Part shown: in pieces, positions 49,030 to 59,449 of the stretch
Layout of the letters: each line of letters starts with the position of its first letter
Numbering within the stretch: position 1 is the stretch's first letter
Assembly: GCF_014839805.1 (NCBI RefSeq)
Contig: NC_051141.1
Location: 19,228,777 to 19,292,776 of the forward strand
From: Manduca sexta
Taxonomy: Eukaryota > Arthropoda > Insecta > Lepidoptera > Sphingidae
Direction of reading: 5' to 3'
DNA length: 64,000 nt
Program-made: the position numbers and the translations under genes
Notes under the pieces: model-generated
Seen by the model: only the letters and a program-made list of their open reading frames with translations
Database searches by the model: none
Told to the model about the DNA's origin: nothing

Positions 49030-49780
49030 TACATACGAAGGTTTGTTATTGATTAATATTATTACCATTTTTATTTATACGCAAGTAATTAAAGGATACC
49101 AAATTCCTATAATCAAAGTGAATCTATTTTTCTGATTTTATCGTGGTTTTATATATTTTAATTCCTTCTGACGTTTTGAAGAAAACAATATATAATTTTA
49201 AAATGTGGAATTTCATAATTTATTCCGTATCATCTATCATTTATAATTCATTTTTTATTTCAGACACACATTTCATAAATAATTGCTCAATATAATTTGA
49301 TATCGCTTATGATTTTTTTTTAATCTATGTGTATTTGTTTTTCTCTTATATTTTTGTTACTTTTTTCCATAGGATTTAAAAACAAATTTCCTTTTTTTTA
49401 CGTTAGTAATCAATTTTGTTCCCATTACCAACGGCCTATTTTTAAATAAATTTACTTATTAATATACGAAAAAGGTGATTTTGCAAAACTAAACAAATTA
49501 TTATGGTATAGTTAGCCAATATATATATTATTTGTGAAATCTAATAAATAAAAGTAATAGAACTCACACTCCTTATGCAATCAACATAAATCTTTGCATA
49601 ATGCACAAGTGTCATAACATGAGCAGTCATTTCTAATTTTAACTATTGAAGATCAAATACATACAAATAATTCCTAAAAAATTAAATCAACATTTTCATT
49701 AACATAAAATAACTTCTTACCCAAAAATCTTGATGAATCCCACGCACTCCAACATAAAGTCAACAAAGGAAAAAGAAAAA
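49030..49780. other. AT-rich interval, no gene seen
   Basis: Long A/T-rich stretch without coding-like frames. Confidence 0.5.
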
Positions 49781-49793
49781 TAAATCCTACAGC

Positions 49794-49934
49794 TTATATC
49801 AGAATAACTGGGTCAAAATAAAAAATTGAATAATGTTTAGGCCGCGCGACTACAGGTTGGGGTAGCTCTTCGCGTCGTCCGAACAGGTGCCGCACACACC
49901 GATATATATATTTGAAACAGGCGAATACATACAT
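49794..49934 (-). CDS. MCC-family relative, 46 residues
   Basis: The ORF reads MYVFACFKYIYRCVRHLFGR, REELPQPVVARPKHYS, IFYFDPVILI. It aligns with the 45.9-kb copy at F7, R12/R10, V14/V12, L17-F18-G19-R20-R21 (LLGRR there) and a following Pro-Val-Val, with two extra residues before the Gly and a shorter link after it. Cys2 is replaced by Tyr. It begins 71 nt after TCAGTC (50005-50010). The coding part has raised GC. It is the most diverged intact member, and its homology rests on the LFGRR block and identical genomic position. Confidence 0.6.
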   Translation of the reverse strand: MYVFACFKYIYRCVRHLFGRREELPQPVVARPKHYSIFYFDPVILI

Positions 49935-49984
49935 AGTTATAGCCTGTTACTATTTAATTAAGTCAACTAATTCACCGATATGTG

Positions 49985-50345
49985 GACCGGCTATTACACT
50001 CGGAGACTGAGTGAAGCCCGTTCGGTGAATGCCGTGCACCTGCGCGCGTCCCATCATCCCCTGTATTGATCTAGGTCACTGATGTAACTAGCTTTCGGGA
50101 CTGCAAAGCCGCACTAGACCAATCCCTTCATATTAATAATGATTTTGAGCTGTAATTACATTTTGTTAAGATTTAAAATACTTTCAAAGCTTTATGTGCG
50201 ATATTACGGTATACCCCGATAGATTAAAATGCGGAAAACTTGAAATTTTAAAGAGTGCAACCTTGTGAGGTCAATGACCTGGCTTTATGCACATGCGCAC
50301 AAATAGCACATCGGTCATACTGGACTATTGATCAATGCAATCTGT
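49985..50345 (-). promoter_or_regulatory. Modules A and B of the 49.8-kb unit
   Basis: Minus-strand order: TTGTGCGCATGTGCATAAAG (CACATGCGC at 50290-50298), CTAGATCAATA at 50064-50074, GGGGATGATGGG, then CACTCAGTCTCCG with TCAGTC at 50005-50010. A downstream TTGATCAA lies in B at 50327-50334. Confidence 0.65.
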
Positions 50346-50570
50346 CCCGAATGTGATAAAATAAAAACATAATATATTTTTGGAATAATCATTCGCGTGT
50401 AGATAAAAAGCTAAGTTAATGGGGCCTTTAAAAATGTTTTGAACCGACCCTACGCCATATAAATTTGTAGGATTACTCGAACTGAGGAAGCGCAAGTTAT
50501 TGAAAGAAATTTTTGAATTTAATTTAAGTAAATAGAAAAGACGCTAAAAATATTTTTTCTCGTTATAGCA

Positions 50571-50786
50571 TTGGTTCGGAATGGCAAATTCGAAATTTTG
50601 CGTGGCATTTTTGCAGCGAGATGCACAACAGATTTGTATTATCCGTCGCACTGTACTTCATCCGCGACTTATTTGCACAAAAGGAGCGTGATTATTAAAT
50701 ATCTTTATGACAACGTAACGACTGTTTTGACTAGACCGGATTATATGCAACTTACAAAGCCAGAAATATGCATAAAATATTCTTAA
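50571..50786 (+). CDS. Possible inverted member, 71 residues
   Basis: The frame (alternative start; first ATG-like codon not certain) ends KYLYDNVTTVLTRPDYMQLT, KPEICIKYS. KYLYDNVTTVL-TRP resembles the helix-plus-GRR segment of the MCC family. A minus-strand text at 50956-51010 reads GIRPDYMHLHILAIF, and the two share GACCGGATTATATGCA in inverted orientation. This suggests an inverted duplication between 50.73 and 51.01 kb. Weak evidence for a real gene. Confidence 0.25.
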   Translation: MVRNGKFEILRGIFAARCTTDLYYPSHCTSSATYLHKRSVIIKYLYDNVTTVLTRPDYMQLTKPEICIKYS

Positions 50787-51009
50787 AATATACGTGAAAG
50801 ATGTAAAACATGGGATACCAACAGATGAAAAGATTACTGATCAATATATATTTTTTTACTTAAATCAACAGTACCATTTATTTTATATTTACGAACAAAA
50901 TATTAAAATATACATATAAAATAAATGAAAGTTTTTTTTCTCATATTTTATTATATTATATGCAAAAACTGGAAAATATGGCCAAAATATGCAAATGCAT
51001 ATAATCCGG

Positions 51010-51390
51010 TCGAATGCCCATTCTCATAATGCGCTCAGCGGCAGAACAAAGAACATCCGATTCAATAAATCCTATGCAACTGTGCTCCCCCCTTGCGATG
51101 GATTGTTCAAGTACGAAAATTATATACCTATATAATTTCAATATGTTTTATAAAAACTTTACAGCGAATATTATATTGCTTTAGTGTCATATCAATTTAC
51201 TTTTCGCAAGAAGTAAAATATATTTAATTCCGTAAAAGAAATTTCTCCATTCTTATTCAAGTATTACAAGTAAAATCCGAACAAATGTAACTGCAGCTTT
51301 GAGAGGGGAAAGCGGTAACGGAACTAGGTCCACTACGCATGTGCATCGGTAGCGTCATCCGCCATTTTGTACAAATCTCTCTGATGTATG
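51010..51390 (-). promoter_or_regulatory. Degraded A module with intact B module
   Basis: B at 51330-51375 has CACTACGCATGTGCATCGGT and GCCATTTTGTACAAATC. The A region at 51020-51120 keeps CTATGCAACTGTGCTCCCCC but lacks TATTGATCTAG and a clear TCAGT initiator. Confidence 0.45.
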
Positions 51391-51754
51391 CGATTGCGTT
51401 TAAAGTGATAAACGTCAAGATATACCCTCCAAATACAATTTAATTGAAGAAATTATTTTAATTTTAAATTATACAGCTGGATTATACGGATGGGGAATGG
51501 TATATGTCAAAATGTCGGAGGAAGCTATGAGTCGGGTTGATTGTTTGCATGCATATCGCACATTATTTGTTTACATTATAATTACTTTAAAATGTTTTTT
51601 ATTTTTCTTTAACATACAAACTTTACACCTTAACCTCAATCTAAAAACGTTATGAAAATTATAACTAACGTAACGACCAATCAGAACAGAGCATATGCCT
51701 CGAGCAGGGTCGAGGCGCCGTCATTATTATTCAGGTAGGCCATGGGTGCTTTGG

Positions 51755-52200
51755 ACATACAGGGTGTCCCAGAAAATAGTGTCAGGCGGAGGTGCAGAGA
51801 TAGAGCACCCTTTGGGGTATCCGAATCACCCCCATGTATGTGCCGCGATTTTTTATAGTTTTCGACTTATGAATATTTTTCAAATTTTTTGACAATTTTC
51901 GATTTGAACAATTCAAAGTTTTTTTTTTTAAATAAAGTACTAGACTTATTCGAGATTTTTTGTTTCAACTTAATTTTCATCAGTTGTACTTTTTTTACTA
52001 AAAACAATCAGCTTCATAACTGTAATGAAAATTATGAAAATGTTGGTGTTAAGTGGAAAACTTACGTTCAATGTATTATGACTTAAATTTTCTACTTTAA
52101 ATTAAAAATCTAAACAGGTGACTTCGTAGTTCTAAGGTAGGTCAAAAACTTCTCCAGACTCTCAACTTACACATTCATTAAAAAAAACATAGTACTATAT
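51755..52200 (+). mobile_element. Probable DNA-transposon fragment
   Basis: ACATACAGGGTGTCCCAGAA at 51757 is a frequent terminal sequence of insect short DNA transposons. The other end was not located. The interior is A/T-rich with poly-T runs. Confidence 0.45.
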
Positions 52201-52379
52201 AGGGGCTATTTTGGGTAAAATCAGCCTTAAAACACAGCGAGGTGGAAAATTCTTATTTGCCATTAGATACAATTATTTTTTGTGCCATCTCATCATTCCT
52301 AAGGTTAATTAGTTTATTAACTATCCAAAAATTACTGCAAGAAAGCTATGAGCTACAATATTCAGTCGTTACATGATGA

Positions 52380-52460
52380 CGCACGGAAATAATGGAGCTG
52401 CACATGCGCCCAGAGTGCGCTGCGTCGAGCGCTATTTCGAATGTATTGATTTTGATACCC
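52380..52460. promoter_or_regulatory. Orphan module B
   Basis: AGCTGCACATGCGCCCAGAG, then GAATGTATTGATTTTG. Same layout as the B module at 55.37 kb. No A module was found below it. Confidence 0.5.
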
Positions 52461-52629
52461 AAACTGCTGTTTTACAAAAAGGAATACCTGTTTGACCACA
52501 AATATTCTATAAATAATAACTTACATTAAATTACCAAAACATTTTTATAGTATCATTTCGCGAAGCCTAATTTTACTTCTAGTTAACAACCTAATAAAAC
52601 CAAAGGCATTTTTAAATAAATTGTCTCAC

Positions 52630-52779
52630 TCACTGCACTAAATCTCTCAAAAAGGTGGCAACGCTCCTCTTGCGATAGAAGTACAACAGCAGTTCAACAC
52701 AAGTCTCCAAAATCTCGTCAGCGGCAGCTATGTCAGTGTTGGAGTTATTAGTGTTGACCGGACTTAAAAGACTAGGCAT
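52630..52779 (-). CDS. FLRDL-family small protein, 49 residues
   Basis: The ORF reads MPSLLSPVNTNNSNTDIA, AADEILETCVELLLYFYR, KRSVATFLRDLVQ. Its C-terminal 30 residues match those of the 200-residue protein at 54.4 kb: L-(D/E)-x5-E-x-x-L-x-x-(F/L)YR-x-x-SV-x-TFLRDL, ending one or two residues later in both. Both start Met-Pro followed by an Asn/Ser-rich segment. The ATG lies 90 nt after an initiator (TCAGTA, 52869-52874) of an A module. Predicted to be a single amphipathic helix behind a disordered lead. Function and wider family are unknown to me. Confidence 0.7.
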   Translation of the reverse strand: MPSLLSPVNTNNSNTDIAAADEILETCVELLLYFYRKRSVATFLRDLVQ

Positions 52780-52849
52780 TTTCAAATCGTTGCCTTTCCG
52801 TCTTTATTTAGAACAACAAATTCATTAGCATTGGTATTACAAAGTGGTG

Positions 52850-53420
52850 TTCAGTAGGTGCGCGCGGCTACTGACTGCCACCCACGTTCTCTCAGTTCTT
52901 GTGCATTTGCCTCCACCCCTTGAATGTATTGATCTAGATATTTAATGCAGGTGGCCTGACTTGCGCCTAGCATTGCACGGGTCACACCCTCTTTTCCGAT
53001 GTAATGACGCAACAAAGAAAGCGTTCTAGTAGCCGTTGCTACTTTTTATTCAGTAGTAATTACAATGGACGCTACGTATGGGTTAATAACCAATACTTAG
53101 GTAAAAAATCAAGAGCGGTTGATATTACAAAGTACTATCGTAACATTCCAGTTAAGTTTTTGCTACCTACGGAAGCTATAAATTGCATTTAGCATAAAAG
53201 TGCACTTCATTATTAAACTGTCAACTCATTCCATTAATCATATTCTATTATTGTGCAGATGCCAATATAAATGAGATAAGAGATAACCCTTAATTACATT
53301 TATACTCCAAAAAAGCAAACGTTTTACATATTGCAAATACGCGCGCAGCGCGTCGGTAGCCATTTTAAAATGCAGTGGCCATTTTGGATGTAGTCGGCCA
53401 TCTTGATATGGTTAATGAAT
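52850..53420 (-). promoter_or_regulatory. Modules A and B of the 52.7-kb unit
   Basis: A has CTAGATCAATA at 52927-52937 and GCAGTCAGTAGCC at 52867-52879 on the minus strand. B at 53340-53415 has a degenerate NRF1-like GCGCGCAGCGCG and three YY1-like sites (GCCATTTTAA, GCCATTTTGG, GCCATCTTGA), more than any other unit. Confidence 0.6.
53004..53192 (+). CDS. Possible divergent plus-strand ORF, 62 residues
   Basis: MTQQRKRSSSRCYFLFSS opens a basic, Tyr/Asn-rich frame that begins right after the A module in the opposite direction to the 52.7-kb ORF. It has no counterpart beside other A modules and no recognised motif. Low confidence. Confidence 0.2.
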   Translation: MTQQRKRSSSRCYFLFSSNYNGRYVWVNNQYLGKKSRAVDITKYYRNIPVKFLLPTEAINCI

Positions 53421-53699
53421 GTGAGTTTCGATACATTTTGTTGGAAATATTGACAAAAAACATGCCAATTAAAATTTCTATTATGCGCTAACAAATAAAT
53501 TGTACAAAAAAAATTGGATTAAAATAAGGACATGGAAATAAAAACAGATGACAAAACTATATTGCGTGATCACGAAAGTAAAAAAAATAACTAAAAAAAA
53601 AAAATTGCTTTACGTAGCTTTTAAAAATATTTAGATGAATAAAGATCGTCCTGTATAATTCTCATACTCTTTAAACTAAAAGCTCTGTTAGCTAAATAA

Positions 53700-53920
53700 A
53701 TATAAAATAATTTACCAATTCCATGCTGTGGCCACCGCGTCCTACTCCTGATTGAAAACGGAACTAAAAAAGTTAAGCCACTGTCACATAACTTTAGTGT
53801 CCTCAAACATGGCTGTACTCTTTGACTTTACACTATTTACGAAATAACCGCAGTGCCTCGCGCGCCCAGACCGACGTCCGAGCAAACCTCGCCACAACTG
53901 AGGGGTGACTTGCAAAAGCT
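53700..53920 (-). other. Promoter-like exon, copy 1 of 2
   Basis: The minus strand has CCTCAGTTGTGGCGAGG (an initiator-type TCAGTT), then GGTTTGCTCGGACGTCGGTC, and ends CACAGCATGGAATTG|GTAAATT, a plausible donor. The second copy is at 60640-60850. A frame CLRTLKLCDSGLTFLVPFS, then HGIGK, is open in both and several neighbouring codons differ only at third positions (ACA/ACT, CTA/CTG, AAG/AAA), which hints at coding. No ATG leads this frame. It may be an exon of a duplicated gene or an unrecognised mobile element. Confidence 0.45.
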
Positions 53921-54443
53921 ACTCATGAGACTATGGGGTTACCCCTTCCCATACATTTTGCGTCGAATAATAATCTCCCCCTGTCTGCACGAGGGCGCAA
54001 AACAATGGGTTTCATGCGCACCCCTTTGACCTTGAATAAAATTAGGGGACATACGAAATTTTCCCCTTGTGTATTTTGCGCCCTTATTTACCTTACACCC
54101 TTATATACATACGCTAGACACATTAGTGACCCCTTGTGTTACGTGTGTGTTTTATTTACTACGTGACATTCATTATTAACCTTCGAAATTATTTATCGGA
54201 ATGTTAAATCTTTGCGTTGGTTTGCGACAATTTATCGCTAGAAATGCAAGTTCTAAACTAAATGCTTTGATAATCTATTTACCACGACGATCATAAACAT
54301 AGCATGTATCATACATAATACAAATATTAGATCATCTCATTTCACTCCTATGATTATTACTAGAAAAAATTATACACGCATTATAAAAGTAGAAAGCAAT
54401 GATTTTAAATAAATGTTTTGTAAAATTTTAAATCTTAAACTAC

Positions 54444-55046
54444 TCACCACAGGAGATCCCTCAAGAACGTCAGAACGCTTTCGTCGCGGTACAAAATCAA
54501 CATTATCTCAAAGTAGAGGTCCAAAAGACGATCTACTTGGGCAATTTCAGCATCAGTAGTAGGCTTATTCACTTTGACATTAGCGGAGGCGTTGCTAACT
54601 TCAGCGTTACTAATGATGCTTTGAATTTCAGCATCGGTAAGAATGCTCTTCATTTCAGCATTGCTACGGCTCTTTGATGTTTTCGTGTTTGTCTTTTTAG
54701 CATTCATAGTGGTGGTTGGCATTTTAGCTTTTGTAGATGCGTTTGGCATTGTAGCACTAGCAAAATGGTAAGGCATTTTAGCATTCGTAGATGTGTTCGG
54801 AATTTTAGCTTGCCTAGTTGCGTTTGATATTTTAGCAGCAGTCAAGTTGTTTGGCATTTTAACATCCACAGTTGCGTTCGGAATTTTAGCATCAATTAGG
54901 TTATTTGGCATTTTAGCATTCGTAGCCAAATTTGGTATTTTATCATTGTTAGAGGTGCTAGACGTTTTAGGTTTGGTAGCGTTATTTAGCATTTTAGGTT
55001 TGGTAGAATTATTTGGCGTTTTAGAATTGTTGGAAGATTTCGGCAT
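54444..55046 (-). CDS. FLRDL-family protein with nonapeptide repeats, 200 residues
   Basis: The ATG at 55044-55046 is used; a GTG six bases upstream would add two residues. It opens MPKSSNNSKTPNN. From residue about 12 to 115 it consists of roughly 11-12 nine-residue repeats of the form x-x-T-x-A-K-(M/I)-P-N (e.g. NLIDAKIPN, ATVDVKMPN, TSTNAKMPY), a 27-bp coding minisatellite. A Ser/Thr/Asn-rich link and TDAEIQSI follow, then the C-terminal block LYFEIMLILYRDESVLTFLR, DLLW shared with the 52.7-kb protein. It starts about 74 nt after an initiator (TCAGTA, 55118-55123). At its end CTCCTGTG|GTGAGTAG overlaps the stop and could act as a splice donor. The repeat region is probably disordered and has no known function. 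Confidence 0.7.
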   Translation of the reverse strand: MPKSSNNSKTPNNSTKPKMLNNATKPKTSSTSNNDKIPNLATNAKMPNNLIDAKIPNATVDVKMPNNLTAAKISNATRQAKIPNTSTNAKMPYHFASATMPNASTKAKMPTTTMNAKKTNTKTSKSRSNAEMKSILTDAEIQSIISNAEVSNASANVKVNKPTTDAEIAQVDRLLDLYFEIMLILYRDESVLTFLRDLLW

Positions 55047-55059
55047 CGTCACACTAATC

Positions 55060-55430
55060 CGTTACTTTGTTGCACAACAATACGGTACTTTCTACTATAA
55101 TTTTATTACGCGACAGGTACTGAGCAGAGACCTGAAAACGCGCGCGACTACCGACTATAAAACACCGACGTTGTCTGTACATTCATGCACCGTTCCCCCT
55201 CCCCATCGTATTTTCAGGCCGTCACGCCTAGTATTCTGTGCAGTGCATCGAACGAAATACTAGTCCTTAAGATTGGGGCTATAGGTATCAAAATTTATGG
55301 GCACTGGGAATATACGTGGTATGCGGTAGCCGGTAAGGGGGTAATAACCGCTACCCGTACATTGCACATGCGCAGCGGAGAGATCGGCAGCCATTTCTAA
55401 ACGCAGTTGACGCATATTGATCTTTTGAAT
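55060..55430 (-). promoter_or_regulatory. Modules A and B of the 54.4-kb unit
   Basis: Minus-strand order: CGCTGCGCATGTGCAATGTA (CACATGCGC at 55365-55373), GGGGGAACGGTGCATGAATG, then TCTGCTCAGTACC with TCAGTA at 55118-55123. CTAGATCAATA is replaced by a weak GAAAATACG. TATTGATC lies in B at 55414-55421. Confidence 0.55.
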
Positions 55431-56185
55431 GTGTAAATTCCAAAATGTACTGAGAGGCAGGGTTGCCAGCAGTACGATTTATATCGTATTTGTACGATTC
55501 TTTTTTTTTATTTACGAATGGACATATACAGGAAATCTACGTAAAAAAATAACGACAAAGTAAAAGATGGTAACATTTTAATGATATACTCGGTTCGGCA
55601 ACGCAGTTAAATTGGGTCCCTAAAAAAAACAATACGGGCTTATCAACTGGGGTATCACGTTCAAGGTATTTAAAATTAATGGATAGGATCATTGACTGGC
55701 CAAATTTGCATTGCATATAGTATATTTGGCGTATTCTATCGTTGATTAGAAACTAGTATTTACCGAGGTTAGCTTGATAAAAACAAACATTCGCAATAAA
55801 TTATAGAATGATACCATAGCTAAGCAATAAATAAAACGAGAGGAAAAGTTTACGAAATTTCAATCAACTGAAGTTAAAATAAAAGTGTTGTCATCAAAAA
55901 ATTTATATATGAACAAAAAGTTATTATTTTATAATAGAATTATGAAAAATGATAAAGGTTAGGTAGGTATAACAGAAATATTATGTAATTACAGACTATC
56001 TCAATACATTTTACATATATATTTATACTGTTTCAATTAGATTTATTAACTAAATAAACGTACGACTTTGTTTTTCCAAAAAAGTACGTCTTTTAGAAGT
56101 CGTCGTACGATGGCGCTTTTCTTTACATCTGGCAACACTGCTATGAACATAAAAAAAATCATCTATTTCAAACTCTATGAAAGAA
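55430..56185. other. AT-rich interval, no gene seen
   Basis: No coding-like frame longer than chance and no repeat of note, apart from poly-A/T tracts. Confidence 0.5.
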
Positions 56186-56190
56186 GTATA

Positions 56191-56854
56191 TCTATATATA
56201 TAAAAATGAATTGCTGTTCGTTAGTCTCGCTAAAACTCGAGAACGGCTGAACCGATTTGGCTAATTTTGGTTTTGAATTATTTGTGGAAGTCCAGGGATG
56301 GATTAAACGGTGACGAACATAAATAATAAATAACGGAAAATACTAAAAACGACAATATAAGTTTTCAATACAAAATGTTCCTACCTGTCAAACATTTCAT
56401 GTCTTTTTCTCTTTTTAGAAATAAAGAACTGTAACATATATATAGATGTATTCAGAAATAAGTCTGTTTCATAGTTGTATTATGAGGTCCGATTTCTTTG
56501 GTTTATTTTGTTCAAATACAAAACATTTCAGAAATAAATAAAGTGTAAAAGTGTCAGTGGGTTCTTAAAAATAGAAAATAAATAAATTTCAAGACTATTA
56601 TTAAAATCTATCATCAATTTGTCAGTGCGTGAGAACTTTATTTATCGTTATTGTCGCAAAATGCCACGGAGAAGATGACTTAGATAGTCGAAGTTAATCA
56701 AATGTACGACGAGCTACTTCACGTGCAAACCGTACTCTCGACTAGCGAGAGACAGATAATGATAACATACGTATTGTATGGCAAAATTGTGTTTCACAAT
56801 AAATAACAATAATAAATGTATGTAGGTGATACGAAGTTCACCGGGTCATCTAGT
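56191..56854 (+). mobile_element. Non-autonomous Helitron-like element
   Basis: The element begins TCTATATATATAAAAATGAA, TTGCTGTTCGTTAGTCTCGC and ends TTCACCGGGTCATCTAGT. A 5' TC and a 3' CTAG are typical Helitron ends, and this start is a frequent lepidopteran repeat. Bases 56640-56800 keep AAAATGCCACGGAGAAGATG-type text, a remnant of the longer element. No Rep/helicase frame is present. Confidence 0.75.
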
Positions 56855-56859
56855 AATAT

Positions 56860-57120
56860 ATAAAATATATGCAGGTTTTCTTGCAGTACCCCGGTATAAT
56901 ATTTACATAAGATTAAAATCGTAGATTACCAGTGTCAGTACACAAACTAATTTTGCAAGAAATAACTATAATACGAAAGGAATAAGTAATATAATGTAAA
57001 TTATTAATTTTGAGACCTTTGTATACTGAAGGCTCGAACGCATATCGTATAAAAGCCATTCAAAGGATACAAATGTAATCCTCTAAGAAAGAATCGTTAT
57101 TCCGAAAAAGATATACTCCC
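56860..57120. other. AT-rich interval, no gene seen
   Basis: Unremarkable AT-rich spacer between two mobile elements. Confidence 0.5.
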
Positions 57121-57122
57121 TC

Positions 57123-57380
57123 ATTCATAGACGTTATTTATCTAAGGACGGAGCATTTCTGTGATATCAAGTCTGTTTTTCAGTGCTGACGGTAACGCAG
57201 CCTTCGCAGTGCGTAGACATAGGGCCGTTGTAATTGGCTAATATTAAGATACAGCTTGAATCTAGTTGGCTGTCAGATAAACAAAGCTGAACAAACAGCA
57301 AGTTTTTAGATAAATACAGCTGAGAAACAGATTTGTTATCAAAGCAATGTTCCGTCCTTAGATAAATAACGTCTATGAAT
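57123..57380. mobile_element. MITE with perfect 30-bp terminal inverted repeats
   Basis: ATTCATAGACGTTATTTATC at 57123, continuing TAAGGACGGA, is the exact reverse complement of the sequence ending at 57380. The 258-bp element has no ORF. Subterminal GTTTTTCAGTGC/GCTGAACAAACAGC text is partly mirrored too. Perfect ends suggest a recent insertion; a target duplication was not clear. Confidence 0.9.
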
Positions 57381-58680
57381 AAAGGGATGGTGTTTCTTTC
57401 ATTTAAATTGACCTATAATTTTTTTAGCTTGTATTTCATAGTGCTATATCGCTGCCATTATGCGAATTTTCTGCATTACGTGGAGGTGTATCGGGAGATA
57501 TAACTGAGGCAGGTGTAAACGAAGTTAGGGCGCAGCTGGTTATTTATATTTCTCAATTATTATTATTACTCTGTACTTTTAAATATAATTTTGTTTACAA
57601 AACGCCAATTGCTACATGAAACTCTACAGCATAGAGATATCCTCTGTGCTAAGTAGATGAATAGGTATTCAATTTGCAAAGATTTCAATTCAATAAACAA
57701 ACCAGTTACATGAATAAAATATTATACATTGAAACACCATCTGCGAAATTTGTAAAGAACTCCGATTCAAACAACCGGTCAGTTATATAAGAGGCACAGC
57801 TGGACATTTCATTTGTCTCAGGAATCATGTTTTTATTTCAATCATTGTCGAATGTGCTCAGCAATGAGATTACCCCATCTCATTTCGAGTTTAATTTTTA
57901 CCCCTCGAACTTATTGTATAGAATTAAGCACGATACAAAGGTGAAATTATATAGCCCAGGATTCTGAAGACACACGTGCAATGAGACCCAGATTTGCTCG
58001 ACAAGTCTAAATGTAGCGAATGAATAGACATTAAATTTGAAGCAGAAAATTATTATATTTCACCGCCGCGTGTACTAGTTGATCTATATAGTTGCAATTT
58101 AATTTTGACACGGTTTGATTAATGGTATTAAACAGTCAACAAAGCTAAAATAACTAAGCACAGAACCCTAAAGGAAGATAAACATCAAATGTATAAAATG
58201 ACTGAACAAAAGTCTTGATGTTTGGTAAAATATTATATATTAAAATTTATTATACCTCCGAGAATCGAGTTAGAAGAGCGTGCTTAATAGGTGTTTACTT
58301 ATTAACTGAAATACATTATAATATTTACATCATTTTTATTTCATATTGGGTTGGTCTGTTGCTTATAGTTCTAATAAGAGTAATATCATAGATGTATTTT
58401 AAGTCGAATGTCTGAGAAGACAATTTTTTTTCAGAATAATCACACCTAGTGCGTGGTTCCAATATATACGTAAGCCTATATTTGTTTAATGTTAAGTTAT
58501 ATCAAAGACAATAGCCGATTATAATAAAGCAGCGATCAAATACTTTTTAATAAAAATTAATATGATCACGTGGTGTAAAAATTGGGGACTGGACTAGATC
58601 ATCTTAAAATTATGTTGCGAAGCAATCCTAGTCTACTGGTTTTTAATTATTGTTACGTTGAAACTAATATTATTAATTTA
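57380..58680. other. AT-rich interval, no gene seen
   Basis: No module A or B, RNA gene or coding-like frame was found. Confidence 0.5.
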
Positions 58681-58684
58681 ATTA

Positions 58685-58930
58685 GTGGTAGCTTCTCCTT
58701 TATGTAACAAATGCATGTCGTTTATAATGAGGTATCAACGCACACGGCATTACGGTAGCGTCGGTCGCCATCTTGTTGTGCAATATATGATGCATGAAAC
58801 CTTCAGAATGGATATAGGTACATGCAAAAGTGCTTCTCAAATTTTGATTGTCGAAATCCTAGCGGGAAACCCTGACATTTGGTTCACTATGAAAAAAAAT
58901 AATACATTTTTTTCTTTAATAATTTTTTAA
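58685..58930 (+). CDS. Weak plus-strand ORF over a B-like module
   Basis: An 81-codon frame overlaps GGTAGCGTCGGTCGCCATCT at 58754-58773, which resembles the second half of B modules. No homologue among the other units; the frame may be chance. Confidence 0.15.
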   Translation: MVASPLCNKCMSFIMRYQRTRHYGSVGRHLVVQYMMHETFRMDIGTCKSASQILIVEILAGNPDIWFTMKKNNTFFSLIIF

Positions 58931-59296
58931 ACGTTGGTGAAATATTATTTCATATAAAGTAAAAATGATAAAATATTATTTTAAAAATCTGTAAAAAGAT
59001 TTTTTAAGCATATAATGGAATAAACGCGTACAAATAAAAATTAAAAAAAGAACGTCGTATAGGAAGCACCTTAATACCCATCGCAACCAAAAAATACGTA
59101 TTGTATGTAATGATTTTTAATTAGACATAACAGGAAATAATATGAAAAAATAACTGAAAATGCAAACAGAATAATATTAGAAAACGGAATAAAATTTAGA
59201 ACTTAATACAAATTTAACTAAACTCTTAGTCACTTGTTACGCTACAAACGTGTAGTCTACGTCGGATCTAGATTCATTGATATTGTTTTTTGTATC

Positions 59297-59395
59297 TCAC
59301 ACTTGTTGCTTTACCCCAAAGTAAAGAGACACCATATTGTACCCCAATAATAACATAAATAATACTCACATAATCAAGTCGATAATAAAGCACAT
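59297..59395 (-). pseudogene. MCC-family ORF with an in-frame TGA
   Basis: Minus strand reads MCFIIDLIM, TGA, VLFMLLLGYNMVSLYF, GVKQQV. It lies 88-90 nt below an initiator (TCAGTA, 59483-59488), as expected of the family, and keeps Met-Cys-Phe, Asp6 and the Leu-Leu-Gly block. The TGA overlaps an AT|GTGAGTA splice-donor-like sequence, so the first codons might also be spliced elsewhere. Otherwise a decaying copy. Confidence 0.5.
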
Positions 59396-59449
59396 TTTTG
59401 TATAAATTAATTTTTTATCAAAAATAATAAATTCGTAATTCACGAGCGA

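Noticed and set aside
54793..55263. 156-codon plus-strand ORF rich in Leu/Ile/Phe
   Set aside because: It is the antisense shadow of the Lys/Asn/Pro-rich nonapeptide repeats of the minus-strand gene, and runs into the A module.
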